Below, one piece after another: positions 25,375 to 35,144 of a DNA stretch of 64,000 bases. The number at the start of each line of letters is the position of its first letter. The first letter of the stretch is position 1. The notes below the pieces were generated by a model. The model had not been told where the DNA came from and did no database searches. It worked only from the letters and a program-made list of their open reading frames with translations. This stretch comes from Rhodospirillales bacterium (GTDB lineage: Bacteria; Pseudomonadota; Alphaproteobacteria; Acetobacterales; Acetobacteraceae), in contig JANYDF010000028.1 in the NCBI GenBank assembly GCA_025359905.1, positions 1 to 64,000 on the forward strand, in the 5' to 3' direction. A program made the position numbers and the translations under genes.

Positions 25375-26016
25375 CTACGCCCGCCCCGCCACCGCTGACA
25401 GCAGCAACGGATCGACCCGCAGCTTCGCCAACGCCCGCCGCCACTTGGTGTCATGGCTGTCGTCGAACAGCAAATCCAGATCGGCCGGCGCGGTCAGCCA
25501 CGTATTCTGCTGAATCTCCGTGTCCAACTGCCCCGGCCCCCAGCCGGCATAGCCCAGCGCCAGCAGGCCTTTCTCCGGCCCGCCGCCCTCGGCGATGGCT
25601 TTCAGGATGTCCAGGCTGGCGGTCAGCGCCAAGTGCTCGTCCACTTTCAGGCTGCCGTCGCCGGTCCAGTCGGTGGTGTGCAGCACGAAGCCGCGCGCGT
25701 GATCGACCGGCCCGCCTTGGCCGAGGCGGATGCCGCGCGCGGGCGGCGAGGGTTCCACGCCCAACTGGCCGAGCAGATCGGCGAAGCTGGGCGAGGCGAG
25801 CGGGCGGTTGACCACGATGCCCATCGCCCCGTCCTCGGAGTGGGCGCAGACGTAGATCACCGCGTGGGAAAACCGTTGGTCGGTCATCGACGGCATGGCG
25901 ATCAGCACCTGCCCGGTCAGCGTCGTCTCGGCGATGGGCACCGGCCGCTGCATGGTGGCGGGGCGGGGCGGGGTTTTACGCGCGGCGGGTTCGGACTTGC
26001 GTGCCATGCCAGTCAT
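25375..26016 (-). CDS. YqgE/AlgH-family protein
   Basis: 213 residues. The family pattern is clear: LTGQVLIAMPSMTDQRFSHAVIYVCAHSEDGAMGIVVNRPL, GGPVDHARGFVLHTTDW, ALTASLDILKAIAEGGGP, ALGYAGWGPGQLDTEIQQNTWL and a C-terminal WRRALAKLRVDP. It is conserved in proteobacteria. A structure is known for the family but not a defined biochemical activity; AlgH affects alginate regulation in Pseudomonas. The start at MTGMARK is chosen because AGGTG lies about 6 bases upstream; the N-terminal 20 residues are a basic Pro/Ala-rich extension. Confidence 0.9.
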   Translation of the reverse strand: MTGMARKSEPAARKTPPRPATMQRPVPIAETTLTGQVLIAMPSMTDQRFSHAVIYVCAHSEDGAMGIVVNRPLASPSFADLLGQLGVEPSPPARGIRLGQGGPVDHARGFVLHTTDWTGDGSLKVDEHLALTASLDILKAIAEGGGPEKGLLALGYAGWGPGQLDTEIQQNTWLTAPADLDLLFDDSHDTKWRRALAKLRVDPLLLSAVAGRA

Positions 26017-26056
26017 TTTGGCACCTGTGCGGCCAAGCGCAAGCGCGCAGCCCAGT

Positions 26057-26169
26057 GCAATCGGGTGAACCACAGCGCTGCGTGACAACGCCCTCTCCTC
26101 CCGGCTTCGGGAGGCGAGGGAGCAGCGAACGCGACCGCGCGTTGGCTGCGCGCGCCTTCACCCGATTGC
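26057..26169. repeat. Palindromic intergenic element bounded by 13-bp inverted repeats
   Basis: GCAATCGGGTGAA (26057-26069) and TTCACCCGATTGC (26157-26169) are exact inverted copies. Inside is a long hairpin CCCTCTCCTCCCG (26091-26103) / CGGGAGGCGAGGG (26108-26120) with one mismatch. It occupies most of the 315-base gap between yqgE and the peroxiredoxin gene and has no coding capacity. It looks like a MITE or REP-type unit of a different family from the one at 741-922; no target duplication is obvious. Confidence 0.6.
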
Positions 26170-26276
26170 CCTGGCGCGCAGACGCATAGCGGTGTCGTAC
26201 GTGACACCGGGCCGCACTTGGCGCTAGGAGTCGCGCTGGGCCGCTCGGCGGCTGCCACAGCGGCATCATTGCCGCC

Positions 26277-26312
26277 GTGGCGTAAAGTGACGTGGCGTAA
26301 AGTGACGTGGCG
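26277..26312 (+). repeat. 15-bp tandem repeat upstream of the peroxiredoxin gene
   Basis: GTGGCGTAAAGTGAC occurs twice in tandem (26277-26291, 26292-26306) and is followed by GTGGCG of a third unit (26307-26312). It ends 19 bases before the ATG, so it is in the leader or promoter region. Confidence 0.7.
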
Positions 26313-26331
26313 AACAGAGGGAACAGGCAGA

Positions 26332-26814
26332 ATGACCATTAAAGTTGGCGACAGCATCCCGTCGATGAAGCTGATGACCCCGGGCGCCGACGGCCCGAAG
26401 GAGATTTCCACCGAGGAAGTGTTCGGCGGCAAGAAAGTGGTGCTGTTCGCGGTGCCGGGCGCCTTCACCCCCACGTGCAGCGCCAAGCATCTGCCGGGCT
26501 TCGTGCAGGAAGCCGCAGCCTTCCATGCCAAGGGCGTCGACACCGTGGCCTGCATCTCGGTCAACGACGTGTTCGTGATGGGCGCGTGGGGCAAGGACCA
26601 GGGCGTTGGCGACAGCGTGCTGATGCTGGCCGACGGTTCGGCGGCGTTCACCAAGGCGCTCGGCCTGGAACTCGACCTGATCGCGCGCGGCCTGGGCGTG
26701 CGCAGCCAGCGTTTCGCGCTGGTCGCGGTTGACGGCAAGGTGACGCATCTGGCCGTGGAAGCCCCCGGCGGGTTCGATGTCAGCCGCGCCGAAGCGGTGC
26801 TCGCCGCCCTCTGA
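26332..26814 (+). CDS. Peroxiredoxin, Prx5/redoxin type
   Basis: 160 residues, the full length of the single-domain Prx5 group. Peroxidatic Cys49 is in PGAFTPTCSAKHLPGF (the PxxxTxxC signature). A second Cys is in VACISVND but is not at the standard resolving position. It reduces hydrogen peroxide and organic peroxides at the expense of thioredoxin or glutathione, in the cytoplasm. The leader contains the 15-bp tandem repeat, and a clear terminator follows at 26823. It is monocistronic. Confidence 0.95.
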   Translation: MTIKVGDSIPSMKLMTPGADGPKEISTEEVFGGKKVVLFAVPGAFTPTCSAKHLPGFVQEAAAFHAKGVDTVACISVNDVFVMGAWGKDQGVGDSVLMLADGSAAFTKALGLELDLIARGLGVRSQRFALVAVDGKVTHLAVEAPGGFDVSRAEAVLAAL

Positions 26815-26822
26815 GCCGAATG

Positions 26823-26865
26823 TGCGCCCCGCTGCCGGTTGGGCGGCGGGGCGCATGCGGTTTTT
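26823..26865 (+). terminator. Rho-independent terminator after the peroxiredoxin gene
   Basis: TGCGCCCCGC (26823-26832) pairs with GCGGGGCGCA (26846-26855), followed a few bases later by TTTTT (26861-26865). Confidence 0.75.
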
Positions 26866-26932
26866 GCATTGCCGCCGTCGTGTGGCGGTGTAGCTTTCCC
26901 CCACAAGAACTATTTTGGGGGACATCGCTGCA

Positions 26933-27535
26933 ATGAAGAAACTGCTCGCCACCGCTGCCGTGCTGGCCACGCTGGCCACCGGCGCCGCCACCGCCGCACG
27001 GGCCGATACGCTGCCCGGCATGAAGGGCCTGGACCATGTCGGCATCACGGTGCCCGACCTCGACGCCGCAGTCGGCTTTCTGACTGGCGTGCTGGGCTGC
27101 TCGGCCCCCGCCTATGCAATCGGCCCGTTCAAGTTCGACGATGACTGGATGCAGGTGCATCTGAACGTCGATCCGCGCGCCGAAATCACCAAGCTGGCCA
27201 TGCTGCGCTGCGGCAACGGCAGCAATGTCGAAGTGTTCCAGTACAGCGCGAGCGGTGCGGCCAAAGCGGCGCCGCGCAACAGCGATGTTGGCGGGCACCA
27301 TCTGGCGTTCTATGTCGAGGACATGGCCGCCGCCGTCGCCTATCTGAAGGGCAAGGGCGTCAAAATGCTCGGCGACCCGACCCCGTTCCAGCAGGGGCCG
27401 ATTGGCGGCGAGACGATCAACTACTTCCTCACGCCGTGGGGGATGCAGATGGAGTTGGTGTCGTATCCCAAGGGCATGAACTACGAGCAGGGCGCGGCCC
27501 AGAAGCTGTGGACGCCGAAAGACCCGGCGCACTGA
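26933..27535 (+). CDS. Exported VOC-superfamily (glyoxalase-like) protein
   Basis: 200 residues. A Sec signal peptide MKKLLATAAVLATLATG ends near AARA. A VOC domain follows, GLDHVGITVPDLDAAVGFLTGVLGC and later GHHLAFYVEDMAAAVAYLKGKGVKML with ETINYFLTPWGMQMELVSYP. His and Glu residues at the usual metal positions are present (DHVG, HHLA, MELV). VOC enzymes are usually cytoplasmic, so export is unusual. The ATG is preferred over a TTG six codons upstream. It lies 23 bases before the HupE-like gene. Confidence 0.85.
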   Translation: MKKLLATAAVLATLATGAATAARADTLPGMKGLDHVGITVPDLDAAVGFLTGVLGCSAPAYAIGPFKFDDDWMQVHLNVDPRAEITKLAMLRCGNGSNVEVFQYSASGAAKAAPRNSDVGGHHLAFYVEDMAAAVAYLKGKGVKMLGDPTPFQQGPIGGETINYFLTPWGMQMELVSYPKGMNYEQGAAQKLWTPKDPAH

Positions 27536-27558
27536 GGCCACCGCACGCCGTCACCCCG

Positions 27559-28833
27559 GTGCAGGCCGGGGGCCAGGGCCGCGCAACAGCGTGCGCGGCC
27601 CTGCTGTTGCTCCTCACGCTGTTCCTCGCATTCCCCGCCATCGCCCATCCGTACATGACGCGCAACGTCCGCGTGGTGCAGCTCGATTCGCTGCCGGACG
27701 GGCGGCTGGTGGCATATTTCCGCATCACGCTGCCGCTGCTGGCCGGGCACGGTTTGGCGCAGCCGGAACCCGGCGGCACGGTGGCCTCGCCGCCGTTCAC
27801 GCTGGGCCGCTGGGAAAGCCATGTGGCGTTCTGGGACGCCGATATCGCCGCCATCAAGGCCGATCCGTTTGGCCTGGGCCGCTTGGTGCTGGACGGGCAC
27901 ACGCTGGCGGTGGATGGCAAGCCGGTGCCGGGCGAATTGCTGTCCGCCGCCGCCCACCCGAAAGGCCACGTGCCACCGTTCGACACCGCCGCCGACGCCC
28001 GCGCCGCCGTGCAGCCCACGCCGTGGCCGGGCGACATCGCCGAGATCGATAGCGGCTACGTGCTGGTCGATGCCGCCATCGCCTACCGGCTGCCGGCAGG
28101 TCAGCGCCGGTTCACGCTGTCCAGCACGCTGACGCCGGGCGCACTGGGCGAGCGTGCCACCACCAACGTGTTCGCCGACCGGCGCGGCGGCGATGCGGTG
28201 TACTACCGGGTCAGCGGTTTTCTGGAGGAACCGGTGGTGGTCGCCCCCGGCCTGCTGGAAGGCATGGGCAGCTTCGTGCGCGGCGGGGTCGAGCACATCC
28301 TGTCCGGGGCCGATCACTTGCTGTTCCTGGTCTGCCTCGTGCTCGGCGCGTCGGGCCTGGGTGCCTTGGCGTGGCGCATCACCGGCTTCACCGTGGGGCA
28401 TTCCATGACGCTGGCCGCCGGATTTTACGGGCTGGCGCCGAAACCGGCGTGGTTCGAGCCGGGTATCGAGGCCGCCATCGCCGCCTCGATCGTGCTGGCG
28501 GGTCTGTCCACGCTGGCCGGGCGCGGCGGGCAGGCGCTCATTCTGGTCACGCTGGGGATCGGGCTGATCCACGGCTTCGGCTTCTCGTTCGCGCTGCGCG
28601 ATTTGCTGTCCGCCGACGGGCCCAACGTGCTGCCGGGTTTGGCCGGGTTCAACATCGGCGTCGAGCTTGGGCAATTGGCGGTCGGGCTGAGCGTGTTCGC
28701 GCTGTTTCGCGTGTTGCGCCGCTACACTGCCGCCGAGCGCGGCGCGCGGGTGGCCGCCGTCGCCGCCGCGATGGCGGTGGCGGTGTTCTGGCTGATCGAC
28801 CGGGTGCCGGCGGTGTGGGCCGCTGCTGGATAG
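27559..28833 (+). CDS. HupE/UreJ-like multi-pass membrane protein
   Basis: 424 residues from GTG. The first 30 residues form a signal peptide (CAALLLLLTLFLAFPAIAHPYMTRN), and then there is an extracytoplasmic beta-rich domain to about residue 230. From about 235 the HupE/UreJ_2 module appears: GVEHILSGADHLLFLVCLVLGA, ITGFTVGHSMTLAAG and GLIHGFGFSFALRD, with histidines in the membrane helices and FNIGVELGQLAVG. HupE/UreJ proteins are linked to Ni/Co handling for hydrogenase or urease, but neither enzyme is in this window. An overlapping longer frame starting inside the VOC gene is possible but less likely. Confidence 0.8.
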   Translation: MQAGGQGRATACAALLLLLTLFLAFPAIAHPYMTRNVRVVQLDSLPDGRLVAYFRITLPLLAGHGLAQPEPGGTVASPPFTLGRWESHVAFWDADIAAIKADPFGLGRLVLDGHTLAVDGKPVPGELLSAAAHPKGHVPPFDTAADARAAVQPTPWPGDIAEIDSGYVLVDAAIAYRLPAGQRRFTLSSTLTPGALGERATTNVFADRRGGDAVYYRVSGFLEEPVVVAPGLLEGMGSFVRGGVEHILSGADHLLFLVCLVLGASGLGALAWRITGFTVGHSMTLAAGFYGLAPKPAWFEPGIEAAIAASIVLAGLSTLAGRGGQALILVTLGIGLIHGFGFSFALRDLLSADGPNVLPGLAGFNIGVELGQLAVGLSVFALFRVLRRYTAAERGARVAAVAAAMAVAVFWLIDRVPAVWAAAG

Positions 28834-28864
28834 CACGTTGCCCGATCCGCTCGCCCAAGCCATA

Positions 28865-28900
28865 CGCCCCCCGCTTCCCGCATTTTGAAGCGGGGGGGCG
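28865..28900. terminator. Hairpin between convergent genes
   Basis: CGCCCCCCGCTTC (28865-28877) pairs with GAAGCGGGGGGGCG (28887-28900) around a short loop. It lies between the convergent HupE-like gene and gcvP. No clear T-run is present on either side. Confidence 0.45.
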
Positions 28901-28909
28901 CTGCGGCGA

Positions 28910-31749
<2,840 letters not shown>

Positions 31750-31750
<1 letters not shown>

Positions 31751-32124
31751 CACAGCGTCTCCACGAACGCGGCGTAGGCGGCCTCGTCCATCAGTGCTGC
31801 GATGGCGGCCAGGTCGGCAGGGACCAACTTGAAGAACCAGCCGCCGCTGGCAGGTTCGCGGTTGACCAGCGCCGGGTCGGCGGTCAGTTCGGCATTGACT
31901 TCGGTGACCCGCCCAGCGACCGGTGCGTAAATGTCTGATGCTGCTTTGACGCTCTCGACCACGGCGATCGCCTCGCCCGCCGCGACCTCGCGGCCCGGCT
32001 GCGGCAGTTCGACAAACACGATGTCGCCCAGCGCCTGCTGCGCGTGATCGGTGATGCCAATGGTAGCGACGCCGTCGATCAGGTGGACCCACTCATGATC
32101 GTGCGTGAAACGGATTTCGGACAT
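31750..32124 (-). CDS. gcvH: Glycine cleavage system H protein
   Basis: 124 residues, full length. Lipoyl-accepting Lys60 lies in [16 protein letters not shown]. The start [13 protein letters not shown] is set by AAGGGG 7 bases upstream; an ATG two codons earlier is too close to it. It shuttles the aminomethyl group between GcvP and GcvT. It follows gcvT by 19 bases and overlaps gcvP. Confidence 0.97.
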
Positions 32125-32143
32125 AACCATTCCCCTTAATGAT

Positions 32144-33259
32144 TTAGCGTGCGTAGCGATGTGGAACAAACGGCAGCGGCGCGACGTGGGCGGGCACCGG
32201 CTTGCCGCGCAGCATGGCGGACACGGCAACACCGTCGCCAGCCAGATCGCGGCGCAGATACGCCATGGCGATAGGCGCGTCGCAGGTGGGCGAGAACGTG
32301 CCGGAGGTAACGGTGCCAGCCGCGCTGCCGTCGTCGGCCACCAGCATCGTGCCGGCTCGTACCGGGGCGCGTCCTTCAGGCAGCAGGCCCACCAACCGGC
32401 GCGGCGCGCCGTTGTCGAGCTGATCGCGGATTGCGGCCGCCCCGGGGAAATCCCACGCCATGCGGCGGCGCTTGCCGAGCGCCCAGGTCAACCCGGCCTC
32501 AATTGGCGTGGTCAGTTCGTCGATGTCGTGGCCCCACAGCGGCAACCCGGCCTCCAGGCGCAGGCTGTCGCGCGCCCCCAGCCCGGCAGGGGCAACCTCC
32601 GGTTCCGCTAACAGCCGCCGCGCCAGGGCTTCGGCATCGCCGCCCGGCACGGAAATCTCGAACCCGTCCTCGCCGGTGTAGCCGGAGCGGGTGACCAGGC
32701 AGGCGATGCCGGCAATGTCCAGCGCTGCGATGGCCATGAACGTCATGGAAGCTGCCGCTGGGCATAGCCGCGCCAAGGCTTTCACCGCGAGCGGTCCTTG
32801 AAGGGCCAGCAGCGCGCGGTCCGGGTGGCGGCGCAGCGGCACACTGGCTGGCAGATGCGCTTGCAAATGGGCGAAATCGTGATCGGCGCGGCTGGCGTTG
32901 ACGATCAGGTGCAGCGTCTCACCGAGCCGGGCCACCATCAGGTCATCGAGGATGCCGCCCGAATCGCTGGTGAACAGCGAATAGCGCTGCCGCCCGTCGC
33001 GCAGTCCGGCGAGTTCGCCCACCGCGACGGTTTCCAGCGCCTCGGCGGCGCCTGGCCCGTGCAGGCTGAACTGGCCCATATGGGACACGTCGAACAGGGC
33101 GGCGCGTTCGCGGCACTGGCGGTGCTCGGCGATGATGCCGGCCGGGTATTGCACCGGCAGACTCCACCCGGCGAACGGCACCATGCGGCCGCCAAGTGCC
33201 GCGTGCAGCGCCGCAAGCGGCGTTTGCTGCACCGGCGGATCGGTTTGCATGTTGGTCAT
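32144..33259 (-). CDS. gcvT: Glycine cleavage system T protein, aminomethyltransferase
   Basis: 371 residues. It opens TPLAALHAALGGRMVPFAGWSLPVQY and has VSHMGQFSLHGPGA, RYSLFTSDSGGILDD, SGYTGEDGFEISVP and LRLEAGLPLWGHDIDELTTPIEAGL. These are the folate-binding and catalytic blocks of GcvT. It moves the methylene group to tetrahydrofolate and releases ammonia. GGAG precedes the ATG by 6-7 bases. It is the first gene behind the tandem glycine riboswitch. Confidence 0.96.
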   Translation of the reverse strand: MTNMQTDPPVQQTPLAALHAALGGRMVPFAGWSLPVQYPAGIIAEHRQCRERAALFDVSHMGQFSLHGPGAAEALETVAVGELAGLRDGRQRYSLFTSDSGGILDDLMVARLGETLHLIVNASRADHDFAHLQAHLPASVPLRRHPDRALLALQGPLAVKALARLCPAAASMTFMAIAALDIAGIACLVTRSGYTGEDGFEISVPGGDAEALARRLLAEPEVAPAGLGARDSLRLEAGLPLWGHDIDELTTPIEAGLTWALGKRRRMAWDFPGAAAIRDQLDNGAPRRLVGLLPEGRAPVRAGTMLVADDGSAAGTVTSGTFSPTCDAPIAMAYLRRDLAGDGVAVSAMLRGKPVPAHVAPLPFVPHRYAR

Positions 33260-33326
33260 CGGTCACTCCGCGGTCGAGGGATCGAGCCCGGTCCTGGATC
33301 GCACCGCTTGCGACCGGCAGACTGGG

Positions 33327-33540
33327 CCCCCCTCTGTCACGGAACCTGAGAGATTCCGGCGGCCAACCCAGACGGGCGGCGACCGTTACTCCGTCGGTGC
33401 AGCCTGCCCCTAACGGGGCGGGCCGGCTTTCCAGAGGTTCGTATCCCGAAGCGGTCCATTAGCCTGAGCGTTTCCGGGGGCCGGTTGCGCCTTCGGCGGC
33501 GTCCCCAAGCCATGAGGGCGCGCTCTCCCGCTCAGGGTAA
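33327..33540 (-). promoter_or_regulatory. Tandem glycine riboswitch controlling gcvTHP
   Basis: Read on the minus strand, aptamer 1 (about 33428-33535) has GCGGGAGAG, GCCGCCGAAGGCGCAA and GGAAACGCTCAGGC. Aptamer 2 (about 33327-33427) has TCTGGAAAG, CACCGACGGAGTAA and GGAATCTCTCAGGTTCCGTG. This is the classic two-aptamer glycine riboswitch arrangement. About 67 bases then separate it from the gcvT ATG, with a possible CCGGTC...GACCGG hairpin (about 33274-33320) and the SD GGAG. Glycine binding would be expected to turn the operon on. Confidence 0.93.
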
Positions 33541-33617
33541 CTCCGAACACCCTCATCATGGCCAATGTTGCGGGCCGTTGCAACGTCCGATGCGCGGCGG
33601 CGGCAAGCAGGGCGGCC

Positions 33618-34604
33618 ATGCCGCTTTGCCGCCGCAAACGCCGCGCAGTGTCGTGCTACGCAATCGCATTCTACCGCACGCATGGTCCGCCGCCCTTGCC
33701 GTCACCTGCCAGCAGTCTGACCGAGCCTGCCGCGTTGCCGCGCGCCGACAACGCGCTGCGCGGAATTATACTGCTGATCGCAGCGACCTTGCTGTTTTCG
33801 ATCTCCGACATCACCGCGAAATACGTCAGCGCCACGCTGCCGGTGGTCGAAGTGGCATGGTTCCGCTATGCGATCTTCGTCGGCATCACGCTGGCGCCCG
33901 CAGCCCGCCACGGCATCGGCTCGTTGCGCAGCCGTAAGCCCGGCCAGCAAATTCTGCGCGGCGTGGCGGTCGTGGCGTCGGCGCTGATGTTCGTGATGGG
34001 CTTGCAGCGCATGCCGATTGCCGACTGTGCGGCGATCAATTTTGTGGCGCCGCTGTTCATCACCGTGCTGTCGGTGCCGTTCCTCGGCGAACAGGTGGGT
34101 TTTCGGCGGTGGGCGGCGGTGGGTGTCGGCCTGCTGGGCGCCGTCGTGGCCGCCCAGCCCGGCACCAGCGCGTTTCAAGTCGCGGCGGTGTTTCCGGTGG
34201 CGTCGGCGCTGGCGTGGGCCATCGCCATTGTATTGACCCGCAAACTGTCCACCAGCGACCGTGCTGGCACCACGCTGGCCTGGAGCGCCTGCAGCGGTTT
34301 CGTGGTGTTGACGGTGATGCTGCCGATGGTGGCGCGGATGCCCACCGGGCCGGAATTCGCTGCCTGCCTGCTGATCGGCGTCGCTGCCTCGGCGGGGCAG
34401 AGCTTGGTTGTGTTGGCCTACCGCCACGCACCGGCGTCGCTGCTGGCGCCATTCTCATATTTGCAGCTGATCTGGTCGACGCTGTTTGGCGTCGTGGTGT
34501 TCGCCGCTCGGCCGGGGGCCGCGACAATCACCGGGGCGGTTATCATTGCCGCCAGCGGACTGTATGCCGCCAATGAAGAGCGCAAACGCGCCCCGCGCCG
34601 CTGA
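33618..34604 (+). CDS. DMT-superfamily (EamA) transporter
   Basis: 328 residues with about ten hydrophobic helices in two EamA halves: the first around GIILLIAATLLFSISDITAKYVSATLPVVEVAWFRY, and the second around AVFPVASALAWAIAIVLTRKL. PFLGEQVGFRRW and HAPASLLAPFSYLQLIWSTLFG are typical junctions. It exports or imports small metabolites that cannot be specified. The start is uncertain: the frame is open from 33558, and ATG 33618 or GTG 33648 are the likely candidates. It is divergent from gcvT, with the riboswitch on the other strand. Confidence 0.85.
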   Translation: MPLCRRKRRAVSCYAIAFYRTHGPPPLPSPASSLTEPAALPRADNALRGIILLIAATLLFSISDITAKYVSATLPVVEVAWFRYAIFVGITLAPAARHGIGSLRSRKPGQQILRGVAVVASALMFVMGLQRMPIADCAAINFVAPLFITVLSVPFLGEQVGFRRWAAVGVGLLGAVVAAQPGTSAFQVAAVFPVASALAWAIAIVLTRKLSTSDRAGTTLAWSACSGFVVLTVMLPMVARMPTGPEFAACLLIGVAASAGQSLVVLAYRHAPASLLAPFSYLQLIWSTLFGVVVFAARPGAATITGAVIIAASGLYAANEERKRAPRR

Positions 34605-34646
34605 CGGCGCGCAGGACGCGTTTGCGGCTTGTCAGCGCTTGGGGGA

Positions 34647-34946
34647 TTAGCGCTGGCACGCACGGTCGGCGTTGAACTGGCCGTCGAATACGCGGGCGAG
34701 CTCATTGCGGCTCAGGCCGATATCGGCCAATTCATGGTCCGACAGCCCGCTCAACGCGTTGATAACAGCGGCGCGTCGCGGGATCTGCAACAGCCACCTG
34801 GCTGCTGCCTTGACGCGCGCGCCGAGCGGCCGGGCCGCCGGTTCGCCACGGAAGCTATCGGCAGTGCGGTCAGCGAGAATTCCGGCGCTCGAAAGGCTTG
34901 CGAGCATCACGAACGTCATGCCGTCCTTGGCAAAGGTGGCGGTCAT
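34647..34946 (-). CDS. DUF1127-domain small protein
   Basis: 99 residues. The C-terminal half has the DUF1127 pattern INALSGLSDHELADIGLSRNELARVFDG, a short Arg/Leu-rich helical motif widespread in alphaproteobacteria. Some members bind RNA or affect phosphate and carbon metabolism, but this one has no assigned role. AGGA lies about 9 bases before the ATG. Confidence 0.8.
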   Translation of the reverse strand: MTATFAKDGMTFVMLASLSSAGILADRTADSFRGEPAARPLGARVKAAARWLLQIPRRAAVINALSGLSDHELADIGLSRNELARVFDGQFNADRACQR

Positions 34947-35144
34947 CTGATGAAGTCCTGGTCAGCGGGCCGTGGCGGGTGGATGAGCGAGAATGCCAAC
35001 CACCGCGCGGCCTTGTTGCAACGCAATATAGTCCAAGTTTGCGCTGGGAAATTTGCCAAGTTCCTTCGCCAGCTATGCGGCTAGAGCAGGAAGTCATAGG
35101 GAGATATGCAAAATGCATCGCGGCGCGAAGGACATAGCACGGCC

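Noticed and set aside
33425-33445. GGTTCGTATCC-like stretch resembling a tRNA T-arm
   Set aside because: It belongs to the linker between the two glycine aptamers and no other tRNA arms are present.
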